Of a DNA stretch of 64,000 bases, positions 9,917 to 21,851 are shown in pieces; positions within the stretch are counted from its first letter, which is position 1; every line of letters begins with the position of its first letter. Position numbers and translations under genes: made by a program. This DNA comes from Gloeopeniophorella convolvens (lineage: Eukaryota; Basidiomycota; Agaricomycetes; Russulales). Below the pieces are notes generated by a model that made no database searches, was not told the DNA's origin, and was given only the letters and a program-made list of their open reading frames with translations. Location: assembly GCA_022496205.1 (NCBI GenBank), contig WTXD01000004.1, positions 744,001 to 808,000 on the forward strand, in the 5' to 3' direction.

Positions 9917-12900
9917 GCGCGTCCTTTGCTAGCACCTCGCAGCTTGTCATTCATCATCCACCTCCGATTTCCTCGTACAGCTGGCGGGCGCCAGTTTCGG
10001 ACGCGTCCGAGCGCTCCTTCCACAACCCCGACGCGCTACGTACGCGTTGACGCGTCGGCGACTGGCCCCAGGTTCCCCGAGAGACTCTTTGGCTTCAGCA
10101 GTTTCTTTGCCTCGTTGATTTGGGTCCCGCCATTGTACCATCATACACCATTCTCTCTATGATCTACGCACTTCGGTCGAGCATCCCGCTCCCCTTTACC
10201 CATCTTTTTATCTTGCATCTGTGCATTATCGCGTCTCGTTCCCCCTTAGCATAGCACTCTGCGTTCACTTTTTCTTTCCCAGCATAGTTTCTTTACGTGC
10301 CACTGGCCTAGTTGCGCTTCTTATCTCGCCCACTGGCTCAAAAACCCCCTAGCCTGTGCTTCTGGCTCCGGATGACCTTGTAGACTAAAGATATGTTTAT
10401 TCCTGTTGTTGTCCGTGGCGTAGGATTCGGAGGACAGCGTAGTAGTAATGAAACAACGTGGACGTCTGTGCGACGTCACTCAAATACCAGATACCCATCC
10501 ATGACGTAGACCGAGCTCGATCTCAGACCGTGTTCATATATGTCTTGTTGCGATCGAATAACGAATACATACGCACATCCGAGCAGCGAAATTATGTGCG
10601 CATTGACGTTGTTCCGAACTGCTGCACGCTGGGGCGATAGCGAATCCCGAACACCACGGCCGTAGCGGACAACGATGCCACGCGCAAGCCACGCGACCGC
10701 CGTTTCCATTCGCATGAGCGCATGAGCGGAAATGGAATCAAGACTAGCGACGAAGTTAGTAGCACTACAGTCATGAATCAGTGGGCATTTATATCGGGCC
10801 GTCTGCAGGCGGTGCATCAGTCGGAATCCTGCACGCACGATGCTCGGTGTTGACGGCAGACATTCTCCAAAAATCAGGCCGAGGCAGCGATGAATAAATG
10901 GAGGGATAAGGCCGCAACAGAAGCCTTCCTTTTCTCGCCGCGGACTCCGGGACGCTGCGCCGACAAATGCTGGGGTGCTCGAACAAGCAACTCGTTTGTT
11001 GGCGTTTGCGCCGCTGGGGCGTCAACAGTACTGCGCGTGCACGGCGTCGGATCCGAAGTGCGCCCGGGGGGAGTAGATGCAGTACCATTGCGTGCGTCCA
11101 TAAAGCTCTGATACATGCCACGCCGTGGGTACATACAGCGGGGGGCGCAACCTGGCGCAACAGGTACCGTCAAAGGCGTTGCTTAAAAGGAGCTGGCGTG
11201 CAGTCCGTCTCGGCAATCTCGGTCGAGAAGCAGCGACCTTCGACCGTTGCCGCGACGCTGCCCGATGCTGGAGCAGGCTGGAGCTTGGCCGTCTGATGGC
11301 GTTCTCCATCCCCAGTGGGAAGCCGTAGGCTACTACCGGGCACTGGCCAGGAACAAATGGGGCCACTCCTGGTAGCTGCTGCCTTCGTGCGCCACCCTCG
11401 TCACGAGCAGCATTGCCTAGTGTCAACCAGAGAGGGTGCCCTCAGTTCACATGGCAGCCAGAGAGCCCGAGGGACGTGTTTGGGAGCGCGATGGCTGGTT
11501 ACGATGCCGACGAGTAAGAGAACCACTCCAGTCAGCCCTCTTCGGCTCACGTGTGCCAGTGCGGTGCGTTACGTTACGTGCGCGAGAAAATGCGTGCATC
11601 GTGATGCATTGATGCCTATCAGCCGGCCAAGAAGCGAATAAGGGATGCGAGCGGCCAAAGGCAGTAAAACGTAAGGGAAGGGAGGAGGTACATAGTCAGG
11701 TCCCATGGGGTGCTATGATGCGGTGATAGGGACGTCTCTCATAAGTCCAAAGTAGCGCGCGCCGCGGACGTGGGGTATTAGTTTCCCCTCCGCCAGTGGG
11801 GCTCATGATGCGGCGTTTGGCCGTACATGCGGCCCAGAGTGGAACTATTGGGCTTGTATTCGTGCCATCGTGAGTGATTGTGGCACGGGCGATGAAGGCC
11901 ACGGCTGCGCGCGAGGCGCCGCCAAGGCACACGCCCACGTGCTTGCTGGGAAAGCCGGCCAGCTTTAGGAGACAAGCGCGTGTGCACACGACGCCGGGTC
12001 GGAGGGAACGTGTCGCCGCAGGGGCTTCTGCGCAGTGCTGCGTCCCGAGCAGCAGCCCAGACGCCAAAAATAGCGGAGGGGGAGGAAGGGGTGGCGTGTA
12101 AGCGTCGACCTTCGCGCAGGAAGCGCAGTCTGGCGAGGCGCGCGCGGGGGGCGGGCTATAACATACAGCCCGCGCATCGATGGCGTCACCTGGGCAGGCT
12201 GGAAGCGTCGAGCTAGAAGGAAAGAGACAGGCCAACAAAGGACATCATGTACGTTCTGCACAGCAAGAGTGGAAGCGCGGCTGCGCGGGCCAGCGTGGAA
12301 TCCGATCCCGATGTAGAGGGAGGCCCAGGTGCAGGGCCCAGCGGTGTGCCGATCAACGCTCGGAAACTCGGAGTCCCTTGAGGCTCTAGAGCATCCACAC
12401 ATAGGACCGCGCCCGGTAACCTACACCCGGCCGAGGGCCCGTGCTCTCCTGCAGATTCTGAGGGGCCACGCCGCTCAAGGCAGACCAATCGATGGCGCAG
12501 TCCGAGGGCTTGGCGCAGGAAGAATCCGGAATGGTGCTGGGAGTTGAGCGCCGAGGGCCTAACGGAAAGGGCATGCGGGAGACGCGGCACACGAGGGCAC
12601 ACGGTGCGATGAAGGCGCGATAATTTAAGCCACGTACAAGGGGGTCGCTGTGCAGAGTCGACGGAGCGCGCAGGAGAGCAGATATAGCGATCTGAGCCCA
12701 GCAGAAGAGCAACGTCCAATCAGCAACCAACGTCACCCCCGGGGAGCGTTGGTTCAAGTCGATCAATGCGCGCCGTAGCGGTACCTAGAAAGTGAATGAG
12801 CGAACCCCTCCTGACGCTAGTCGCTGCGCGTATGGCCGCGCTGGCACGCTAGAGAAAGCGCCACGTTATGGGCTTGTATTACGCCCAGGTTCCGACTGAC

Positions 12901-15186
12901 GGCAGCAGGACAGGCGAGGGTTGAGCGCGCGAGATGGGCGTCGAGCTCGCAATCTTACCAGTTTCCCGATACTGTGACTGTGCACCCAAGGGCGACCTCC
13001 CTCCGCGGGGGAGTAGGGGAACGCCGCCAAGGCGAGGTGATGACATTAATGCCGATCCGGCACCCATGACGGTGCTCGATGGGCCACCCACACTCGGCCG
13101 CGACATTGTTGAGGACTGAGTCAAGATGGCAGTCATGTACGAGAGGTGTCAGCTTCTTTGACGATAAGTCGGATTTAATCCTGATCAACTGTCAACATCA
13201 CTGACAAAATCAACGCACGCCCTTGGATATAGGAAACCCTAGCTGTCATTGTTGATGCAGGCTTCGCCGTGTGTTAAGTAATCACGACTGAGCGCACGAG
13301 CCGGTACAATCCGAAGCGCTTTTGAGCACGGGGGCTGAAAACTTTTCTGAGAACGTGATCCTCCACTGCCACGAGCATATATCGGAACGGCTCAGACAGA
13401 CACGCGGCGACATTCCGAGGATGACATGGGATTGGCGATGTAATGGGGAGCTGGGTGACGGGAGTAGGCACGGCATGGATGCCATGTTATAGCGTTCGCG
13501 AGTGGGACGCGTGCATAAAATTCGAAGTCAGCTGCCGTCTGTAGCGAGAAAAAAATGGCGTCCTTTTTTCGCCCCCACCCCTCTTTTGACGAGGAGCCGC
13601 ACAAAGTCCCTCACCTTCCGTCCGTTTGCCACCTGCGGGACATCGGCGTGAGCGTGTAGCCAGTAGGTCCGTGTGTCGACGGGGAGTGGGTGCCGCATTC
13701 TCAGGGCGGGAGGAGCGTGACCAGGGGGAGCTTGCTAGACCAGGGGCAAATATTAGTAATCAGATAAGCGATGGGTTTAGCAGTCCGGCAGCTGTCGAGT
13801 TGCCTTTGTGGTACAGATGCGCGGTGATTTTGAATAATGTACGTGTTATCGAGGAAAGGTGGCGAGGCGAGGGAGTAGCCGGTGTTGAACGTACATGAGA
13901 TATCGAAGAACCAATCGCTGCGCGAGTCTAAACTCTCTCCGCGCCTTCCAGAACGCGGAAATCCAACGCGCGCGCGCTACTATCTCACCTTGACGGCCCC
14001 TATACGCAGATTGAAGCACAGCATGGCTGGAGGAGTTGCTCAGTGGATATATTCGGTGGGAAGAAACCCGGAAGGGGGAAGAGTAGGCCATACTATTAGA
14101 TGTCGAGCACAAGGTATGGATGACCGCTCGAGCGGACGGGCAGCCGGATGGCTTCACGGGGTCATGGCGCTAACAGTGGCCGAGGGTGCTGGCCGCAGAT
14201 GGGCCGCTCAGCACATGCAGCAGGAACGGAGCATTGTCCCCAAAGAGGGACACCTCGAGCGAGACAGCCTTGAATGGGCTGGAAACTTCCACATACCGCG
14301 GGAGGACCCGCAGGTACTTTGCGGCAAGCCGCAAAACCTTAGCCATCGGAGACAATTGGGGGGATACAAGGCGATTTTCCCATTGGCCTCATCGGGCGGA
14401 GTGCACGTCGGGACCGACCGTACGTCGCGTAAAACTCAAAATGGCTAACTGCCCCCCCGCGAGTGGACATGACGAGGGACAAGACTGGGGGTCTAAGGAA
14501 CATGGACATGTGCGGGGGGACATAAGAGGCGGGTGGGATGAGCCCGATCACACATGGGGGGCAGACTATTGTCCTCTGGGCGCTTGGGGACGGAACGGGC
14601 GGATGCAAGTGGCGGAGAGGGATGGCGAGGGGCGGGGGAGGGTGCGAGGGAGGTTGCGGGGGAGGTATGGGTGGGTGGTTGTGAGGCGAGGTGACTGCGG
14701 GGTGTAGTCGAGGGTGTAGGGGGATGTGTGTAAGTAGTGTAGGTAGTCGGGGGACAGGAGGAGATGGGAGGGACGGGGCTGTGGACCGCAAGGGGACGAG
14801 CCGAGGGCCGGGAGGGGACGGTAGAAATAGGACAACGCCGGTTTTCGGTCGGGGCTTTCCTGCCGCCAGTAATCCCGTCTGGAAGCGTTCGTCCGCCTCT
14901 CTCCTTCACCGCATCCACGTCTCGTCCCCTGCTCACGACCCGCACGACCACACACGACGACCGCTCCGCAAGCCTCACTCGTCCCGCTTATTCCAACTCC
15001 AAAATTTCCCCAAGCCCTGATCGCAGGTCCAGACCCCTCTCATCCCCCTCTCATTTTCCCTCCTCACCCCCGCCCCTCCTCCCCACCCAGATTTCCGTTT
15101 CCTTCTATCCAATCCGTCCTGATTAAGGTCGGTAAAATCCTTGCTCTCCTCTCAATGTCGTCCTCACTGTCCTCTCCTATCCAGAT
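9917..15186. other. 5.3-kb gene-poor interval
   Basis: No spliced gene, tRNA, repeat array or transposon ORF was recognised on either strand. Open frames exist (the longest, plus 13882-14448, is 188 codons) but they overlap equally open antisense frames and resemble no family. The right end (about 14860-15186) is the pyrimidine-rich leader of the Ras gene. I did not read every possible short exon here, so a small split gene could be hidden. Confidence 0.4.
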
Positions 15187-16074
15187 ATGGACAGCTGGAG
15201 AGTAGCAGTGCTCGGGGACGGTGGTGTTGGGAAGACTGCCCTGGCAGTGCAGGTATGCCCCCCCTCCTCTTTCCCGCGGACCCGACCTCTCCTCGCTCAC
15301 CTACACCCTATAGTTTACTCTAAACTGCTTCGTCGGTGAGTTCATCGCGCCCTTCCTCCGCCCCTCCCAAGCGCCCGCTGATGGTCCCGCCGCGCCACCA
15401 TCTAGAGGTGTGTTTTGCCCTCCTCTCCGTGGCGTACCCACCTGAACATCCCCCTTCTCCCCCTCTCGCCAGACATATGACCCAACGATAGAGGACGCGT
15501 ATCGAAAGCAGCTTGTTGTTGATAACCGAATGTGTTTTGTAGAGGTGATTGACACGGCGGGCCAAGGTGGGTTTCCCCCATCCCTACCATCCTCTTCTCT
15601 CTCCACGGTCACTCACTTCTCGTGGGTGCAGAGGAGTATGCAACATTACGCGATCAGTGGGTCCGGTACGTCGCGATCGCCACTAATTCCGTGGAGCTTC
15701 TCTGAACGCTCGGCTCCAGCGAGGGTCAAGGTTTCATCCTCGTGTATTCAATCGCATCACGAGCGACATTCGAACGATTGGAAGTCTTCCGGCAGTCCAT
15801 GTTGAGGGTCAAGCGCCAAAAACCAATATTCATGCTCGTCGGCAACAAGGCTGACAAGTCGCTCGAACGAGAAGTCACCCGAGAAGAAGGCATACAACTA
15901 GCAAGGGAATTCGGTTGCGAGTTTCTCGAGACGAGCGCCAAGACCGCTCAGAACGTGGAACGGCTATTCACCAGCCTCGTCCGCAACCTTCGAAGCACAA
16001 AGCTGGCAGAACAAGGTGCAACTGCTCCCCAACGAGTCAGAGAGCCGAGGAGGCCCAGATGTATTATCATGTAG
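15187..16074 (+). CDS. Ras-family small GTPase with CaaX box
   Basis: Exons 15187-15252, 15314-15335, an inferred 2-nt exon 15406-15407, 15473-15566, 15632-15665 and 15720-16074 give 190 residues. G motifs are complete: P-loop GDGGVGKT, switch [12 protein letters not shown], switch II DTAGQEEYATLR, NKAD and ETSAK. The C-terminus is CIIM, a CaaX box for prenylation (Met at the end favours farnesyl), so it acts at membranes as a GTP switch. The YDPTIED effector loop is Ras/Rap-like, not Rheb or Rho. Which fungal Ras paralogue it is cannot be fixed. The exon 2 to exon 4 junction is odd: only a 2-nt exon AG restores the expected V-E before TYDPTIED. Confidence 0.9.
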
Positions 16075-16645
16075 GAGAGTGGTCTCGCGCCGTTGCCAGA
16101 GACTGTAGACCCGCGCCCTCTCGTTTCCATTTTACCTCTGCTCTCATGATACCATTTCTCGTCATACGTTGCACCCGTCTTGACGTTGCGGCGAGCTTTT
16201 CGAGCCCACCGCTGGTCATCTCGCTCACCTCGCTTCATCTCATCCCGCTCGTTCATGATCTCCTCTTTTTCATGCCGCTACTGAACACTCCGCCCGATTT
16301 GACCCATCTTTGATGTACACAAAGGAAAATCGTTTTTTTGCCTCTTGTGTTTCTGGCTGTGCCCAGAGGATTCCAGGCGACCGGTGTCTGGTGACCCCCC
16401 GTATTGATACGGCACACTTTACAAGGATACTGTGCCAGGCCAGACACAGGGCCAACACAATCCGTATCTCCAGCCCCGCTACCCCAGAAAGGGGCGGCAC
16501 GAGGCGCGACGTATTAAGATCGCGCGAGCATGCTGCACGCATGAAAATGAACGAGCTCTAATCGCCGTGATGATAATTATGTAAAAGGGACTGTAAAAGT
16601 ATAGGTCATAACGGGCAGTCTCGGTACAATGTACGCCGATCATGA
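16075..16645. other. Intergenic, convergent Ras and PXMP4 3' ends
   Basis: 3' flanks of two converging genes; no coding or RNA feature recognised. Confidence 0.5.
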
Positions 16646-17474
16646 TCACTTGTTGTGCCAGAGCAGCGTCCGCAGGCTCTGCCAGTGGTCCGAGTCGTGG
16701 TACAGATAGGTCATCGAGCTGAACATGCCTGGCTGAATGCTCTCCCCGCGGTGCTGGAACAACCACATCACCGCGCCCCACGACACGGCCGCGAACAGCG
16801 AAAAGTAGCGCGAGTCCGGCGGGACGGGCTTGACCGCGCCGCCCGCCGACGCCGGCCCCAGACCGTACGGCGAGCCAGCGCGCGGAATGAACGACGCGAC
16901 CACACGGGAACACACGTACAGCACGATCTGGATGCGAGGCGGTGCGGAATGATAGATAGATGGACGGGCGGATGGATGGGCGGGTAGACACATGATGGGC
17001 GAGACGGGCCATCAGAACGGCCTGATCACGGAGCGGGGCGCAGCTGCAGCGGACGCACCTGTTCATTGATCGCGTTGCGCTCGCCAAAGACGACGTAGCC
17101 GCCGAGCAGCCCCGCAAAGAACGAGTCATGTGCGCGCGGCTTGCCGCCGTTCAGCTGCTTCTGCAGCAGCAGCAGGCTCTTGTAGAGCGTTACGAACTTG
17201 GCGAGGTTCGTCGCGTGGTGCTGCGTCGCGCGGAGGATCACCCGGAGCCGCGTTTGCCAGCTGCACAGCAGCAGTGCCATCGTCGTCGTCGTCAGCGCGG
17301 CGCAGAGATGGACATGGCAGCTGCTTACTCTCCACGGCCAAAGAGGATAGCCATGATCAGCGCATGCGGGAACCTGACCTTGGCGCCGTAGACAAAGCCG
17401 TTGCGCGCGCCCTTGAGGATGGCGAGGTAGTCATGGTACCGCGGGTCGGCGAGGATGGCTTGCAGGGTGGACAT
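16646..17474 (-). CDS. Peroxisomal membrane protein 4 (PXMP4/PMP24-like)
   Basis: Three exons (17474-17329, 17260-17059, 16927-16646) encode 209 residues, the usual PXMP4 length. It opens with MSTLQAILADPRYHDYLAILKGARNG-type sequence (ARNGFVYGAKVRFPHALIM), followed by TNLAKFVTLYKSLLLL and HDSFFAGLLGGYVVFGE, hydrophobic segments of the Tim17/PXMP4 fold, and ends with SMTYLYHDSDHWQSL. The protein is an integral peroxisomal membrane protein that interacts with PEX19 in other organisms; its transport role is unknown. The stop is at 16646-16648. All introns are GT-AG. Confidence 0.9.
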
Positions 17475-17792
17475 GGCGGGGTCTGGGGTGGTCGAGATGG
17501 CGCAGCGAGTGGGGGCGAGAGTGCAGCAACTAGGCAGGCAAATACGTTATTTGCTCGCCCCGGCACTGGAGCGCGCCGTTTTGAGCTCGGACTCGGCAGC
17601 GGCGCACGCTCGCGGATCAAATCACATGCCTCGACCTCGCTGCTGCGTACCCCGCGTCTGAATTCCGGGCCCCGCGCGTGCCCGGGCGGACTCTGCGTGC
17701 GTGCGCGCATCGTCACCGCGCAGAAGTTCATAGGAGGATATCTATCGTACATATGTACATGACGTCGCGCGCCCCACCAAGATCATCGCGCA
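17475..17792. other. Short intergenic between same-strand genes
   Basis: Holds the 3' end of the chromodomain gene and the promoter of PXMP4 (both minus). No other feature seen. Confidence 0.5.
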
Positions 17793-20700
17793 TCACCGGT
17801 CACCCGCCGCGTGAATTGCCTGCTCGACACCCGCCCAAGCTCGGAAATCATTCATCTCGTCTTTCGAGAAGAAGTCATCCCTGAAATTGTGTTCAACGAT
17901 CGATGTCCACTCGTGCTGTGATAGGGACCTGTCAAGATGCCATCAAAGCGGACTTGGGGAGCACATACCGCATCCCTGTCCGGCGTGACCTTTTCTTGCT
18001 GTCCCACGATCACGACGAAGCGCCGGTACTGGTCCACGATGCACGGCTGCTGCTGCAGCGAAGACAGCGTCCTGGACAGCTCATCGAGCGCGGCCGTATG
18101 CCACTTCTCCTCCGGGAGGTCGGAGAATTGCTGGCTAAAGCTGCGGAGACTGAGCTCGAGGATGCCGCGCGGGTCGAGCATGGAGAGCTCTTGCTGCCAG
18201 CCCACCCATTCCTCAAGCGGGTTCCTTTTCGCGCCATATGGGGGAACCTGCCTGAGAAGGGACAGCTGGCCCTGCGCGATTCTGGACAAGAGGTCCTGGT
18301 GGATCAGGGCGCCCCTAAATTGCACAGCGTCAAAGATCCGTGCTCGAAAGCGCGACATCAGCTCACTTCTCGAACTCCGAGATAGGGTTTCCGCGGGTTT
18401 GCCTTGCCGCGAGGGCTACTACAGCAGGCGTCACGAAGCAGTCCCAGAGTGGGTGTTGTTCCAGCATGTCCAGAAGCTTGTATACCGTCGAGGGGCATTC
18501 GGCGAAGATACTCGGCGAGATGGTGATGATCCCCCCTGCGGTCAGCAGTGAGACGCCACACGGAGAACGCGGATATACGGCGCTCACCCATGGGATATAT
18601 GAGTCGCATGCCCCACCTCGCTGGCGGAACTGTATGGTGTGTTCCGTACGTGACAAACTGGATATCAGGCCGCCGCATCCTGCGCTCCATGAGCGCTGGC
18701 AGCCCAGCCAACGACCTGACAGCGCCAACGTGCACAAAGATTGTGTCCACATCGGCCTTGTAACCGACATCCCTCGCACGACGCTCGTCAAGGACATGCT
18801 TGAGCAGCCGGGACTCGAAGCCGGGCTCGCTCGGCGAGCCGTCGCCACCCTTGTTCCAGACGCAATACGGGTAGCCCGGCTTTAGTTCGTCGTGCAGCCA
18901 CTTTGGGAAGCCAAGGATAATGAGTGCGCGGTGGCAGGAGGCCTTTTGGCGGAGGCTGCGCCCGCGGTTGGCAGGGACGACGAGGTCGGCTGGTGCTCGA
19001 TAGATGTGATGGTCGCGGTCACTTGGACTTCGATAGAGGCGGTGTGCGTGGGCCTTCTTCCCTACCACCTTCCAAGGATGGAGGGCGGCGACGAATTGAT
19101 TGGGTCTCCGAAATTCAGAACGCAGGTTGAACTCGTTGCAAAGCAGCTCGATCGACGTCGGAAAGACGAGTAATAAGGCAACGTTGTTGTCATCCAAAAA
19201 CACAGAGGAGCAAGACACCTTCGTCATACGTCAGCTGATGGGCTTCATCCTGTGTTAAAGATCAAGGCTGTACCAGTTTTCGAGAGGTCATGTAGCTGTA
19301 AAGAGTAGCTAGAGGTTGTGCGTCAGTGTCGCTTTCAGGTCCGAGCTTCGCGATCTCAGAAGGAGAGAGGAGGGCGGGTCGGAGACTATCCAGCTCTACA
19401 AGCGTGAAAAGCTTCTCGAGCCTCAAGAGGCTGACCGAGGCGTTGTAGCAGATGGAGAAGCGCAGTCGCTCGGGTGGGCCATCGGTTGAATCTGAGAGCA
19501 GCACGTTGCATATGCGCTCTCCCTGGCCTTTTGTCGTGTTGATGTACAGTTCACCGCTCCACTTGAACTTTTTCGGTATTGTCGTATTCCTGAATACCCA
19601 TCAGTCATCTTTAAGGCCAGATATACTCCCCGCCCACCTTAGTAGCTCTGCGGTTGACTGCTTACGGATGGGGGCAGGGCGGTTCTGTTCCATGCCGTCT
19701 CTAGTTTGAGTCTCAGTATCAGGAAATGACCGGAGGTGAACAACCGCACATCATAGGTTCGGCCAACCTACAATACAACGACAATGAATTCCAAAGAGGC
19801 TGACACATAAGCAGAGACGTACTCAGTGGGCATGATATCGTTCAGGAATGCTTCTGCTTCTGCTATCGCCGCAGGTGGTTGTCGCGGAATTTCGCGAACC
19901 ACTGGCGGCTGAACGGGCGCAGGTGGTGGGTCCATGCTGTTGCTCGGCACAGGCTGGAAAGTAGACAAGTCTGGCAGTGTCTGAACAGAGTCCCTCCTGC
20001 CGGGGGTCAGAGGCTGTTGTGCATCTGGCGGCTTTGCGTTTGCAAATAATCTCGCCTTCGTTGGGAGCGTGCTGCTAGCTTTGAGATTCGGGGCATCGAT
20101 AAGCTTTACTTTTCTTGTTGTGATGAGCCAGGCTGGTTTTCGAACGGCTTTCGACTGGCCGGCTGGAGGTTTGGGGGGTGGTCCTTTTTTCGGAGGCTCG
20201 GCGACATTGCTTCGGGGAGCTGTTGGTACAGGCGCAGCGATGGGAAATGTGCCTGACTTGAGTGGGGAGGGGGGCGCCGGAGAAGGCGGGGCGGAGAATA
20301 ATGATGAAGGGGAGTCCTGGTGAGTGTTGGTGTTTCTTCGCGAAGGTGTAGTTGGCTGCGAAGGGTTCAGAAACTAACAGATGACAGACAAAGTCCCCAC
20401 CGACCGACTGGACAACCAAGTTGGATTGCATAACGGGAATGGACGACGTCTTAGAGAGTTTTCTTGGTGGTCCATTTAGGGGCTAGGCGACGAAAGTGGA
20501 CGTTGAGCTGCAAGGCCTGGGAACTGTCGTAACACACATACCCTAGCCTCTTCATCACCTGCTGGCTCCGAGCTGGAAAGCCGACGCTTCGTGCCTTTGG
20601 CTGGGGTCTTCGAAGACTGGGCTGCTAAAGTTCTGGACGTAGCGGGCTTGCCACCCGTTCGTTTCCCTTTCACAGGCACATCGGACTCGGACTCGGAATC

Positions 20701-21644
20701 GGACTTGTCGGTGCCAGGGCCAGACTCGTCGGGACTCTGGACGCGCTGATTAGACGCAGATCGCCTCTTGCCCTTAGGTGCGCGGACTTGAGATAGAGGG
20801 ACCTCGTCGGAATCGTCGGAGTCATCCTGCAGTGACGTAAGATAGAGGGGAGAACTGGCGAGCAGTTCGACGCACATATGATTCATCAGTGCCATTCTGC
20901 TGTTGGACGAATTTCGCTAGGTCCTTGCCATGGTCCTTACTTTCTTTCTTGTTCTTAGAGCCCGATATCTGTAGTGCATCAGAATGATCGACATATATGC
21001 CGCAGATGTTGTTCACCGTGAATGAGTAGTGCCTGTCCCTCGACGCTTTCTTCCTCTTCTTCTGCTGCTGCTTTTTGCCCCATAACTTGGCGAAGTAAGC
21101 TCGTTCTCGCTCTGTTGCCCTACGTTTAGCGAACGACGACTTGCGAGGGCGTTATTTGGCGCACTGATCCACCATGGCTCAGCCTTGCACTCATCCCCGG
21201 GAGCATAGTCCTCATCGTCCATACCGACGTGGCGCCAGAAGCTGTTCAGGAGGCGATCGCACTGCTCAACGTTCTCTGCTGGTTCCCAGCTGCGTGGGAC
21301 GTGAGGGGATCTGGCGCGGGAGAAAGGTCCGAGCACGCACCTGTCCTCGTCGGAAGAGTATCCCGCCCACTGAACGACGCGTAAGTTACGATGCACATTC
21401 CCATTTCAAGAGCGTAAACACTGACAGACACAAGGTACTCCTGCACGCGTCGAGTGAGTTCAGGGGAAAGACTGTGGAGGAACCTGACCTACTGACCCAT
21501 TCCGCATCGTCGTTCACCCGAGCTTTGGTGATGACCTCTGCGCGTTGAGAGTGAGGCTAAGCTTCCAGACAGCAGATCGGTCCACGAACCAACATGGTAG
21601 ACGTCCTCATCAGACGAGTTGAGCGAATCCTCTCTGTCGGGCAT
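17793..21644 (-). CDS. Chromodomain protein with long C-terminal region
   Basis: The start at 21644 reads MPDREDSLNSSDEDVYHV and leads directly into a chromodomain assembled from short exons: YHVEVITKARVNDDAEW, EYLV, SWAGYSSDED, SWEPAENVEQC. The aromatic-cage positions (Tyr of VYHVE, Trp and Tyr of SWAGY) are kept, so methyl-lysine (H3K9-type) binding is likely. Then follow a Lys-rich helix, acidic/Ser-rich and Pro-rich linkers (PPKKGPPPKPPAG), a middle ordered part around 19260-19600 (WSGELYINT, RLRFSICYN), and a C-terminal ordered part ending near 17793 (CVWNKGGDG, GFESRLLKHVLDE, DVDTIFVHVG, YGTHHTVPPARWG, GIITISPSIF, HPLWDCFV). About 15 introns. The two C-terminal modules are not named by me from sequence; a Chp1-like plan (chromodomain, SPOC-like, PIN-like) is only a hypothesis. 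It is a chromatin protein, probably in heterochromatin. Confidence 0.8.
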
Positions 21645-21851
21645 TTTGTCTCCCTTTCTTGACCTGGGATCCACACCCTAGTTCTTGCAGCGTGTAAGTA
21701 CGGCGTCGGACGCGCGACGCGCTCGGACATGCGCAGGCAGCGAGCGGCGCATTCGGGCACGCGTTTATGTAAAGGAGCTTTCCCACACGAACACTGAGTT
21801 GATCAATGATTCTGCTATTGGACGTCGTCAATCGTCCTCCTGCACACCGCG

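Noticed and set aside
14170..14349. Minus frame MAKVLRLAAKYLRVLPRYV considered as a sliding-clamp-like fragment
   Set aside because: The likeness to PCNA-type sequence is only in hydrophobic pattern and no neighbouring exon supports it.
13882..14448. 188-codon plus ORF
   Set aside because: No family resemblance and equally open antisense frames; no promoter signal. Kept only as an observation on the gene-poor interval.
16479..17129. 216-codon minus frame through PXMP4
   Set aside because: Wrong phase of the spliced PXMP4 exons and runs across an intron.
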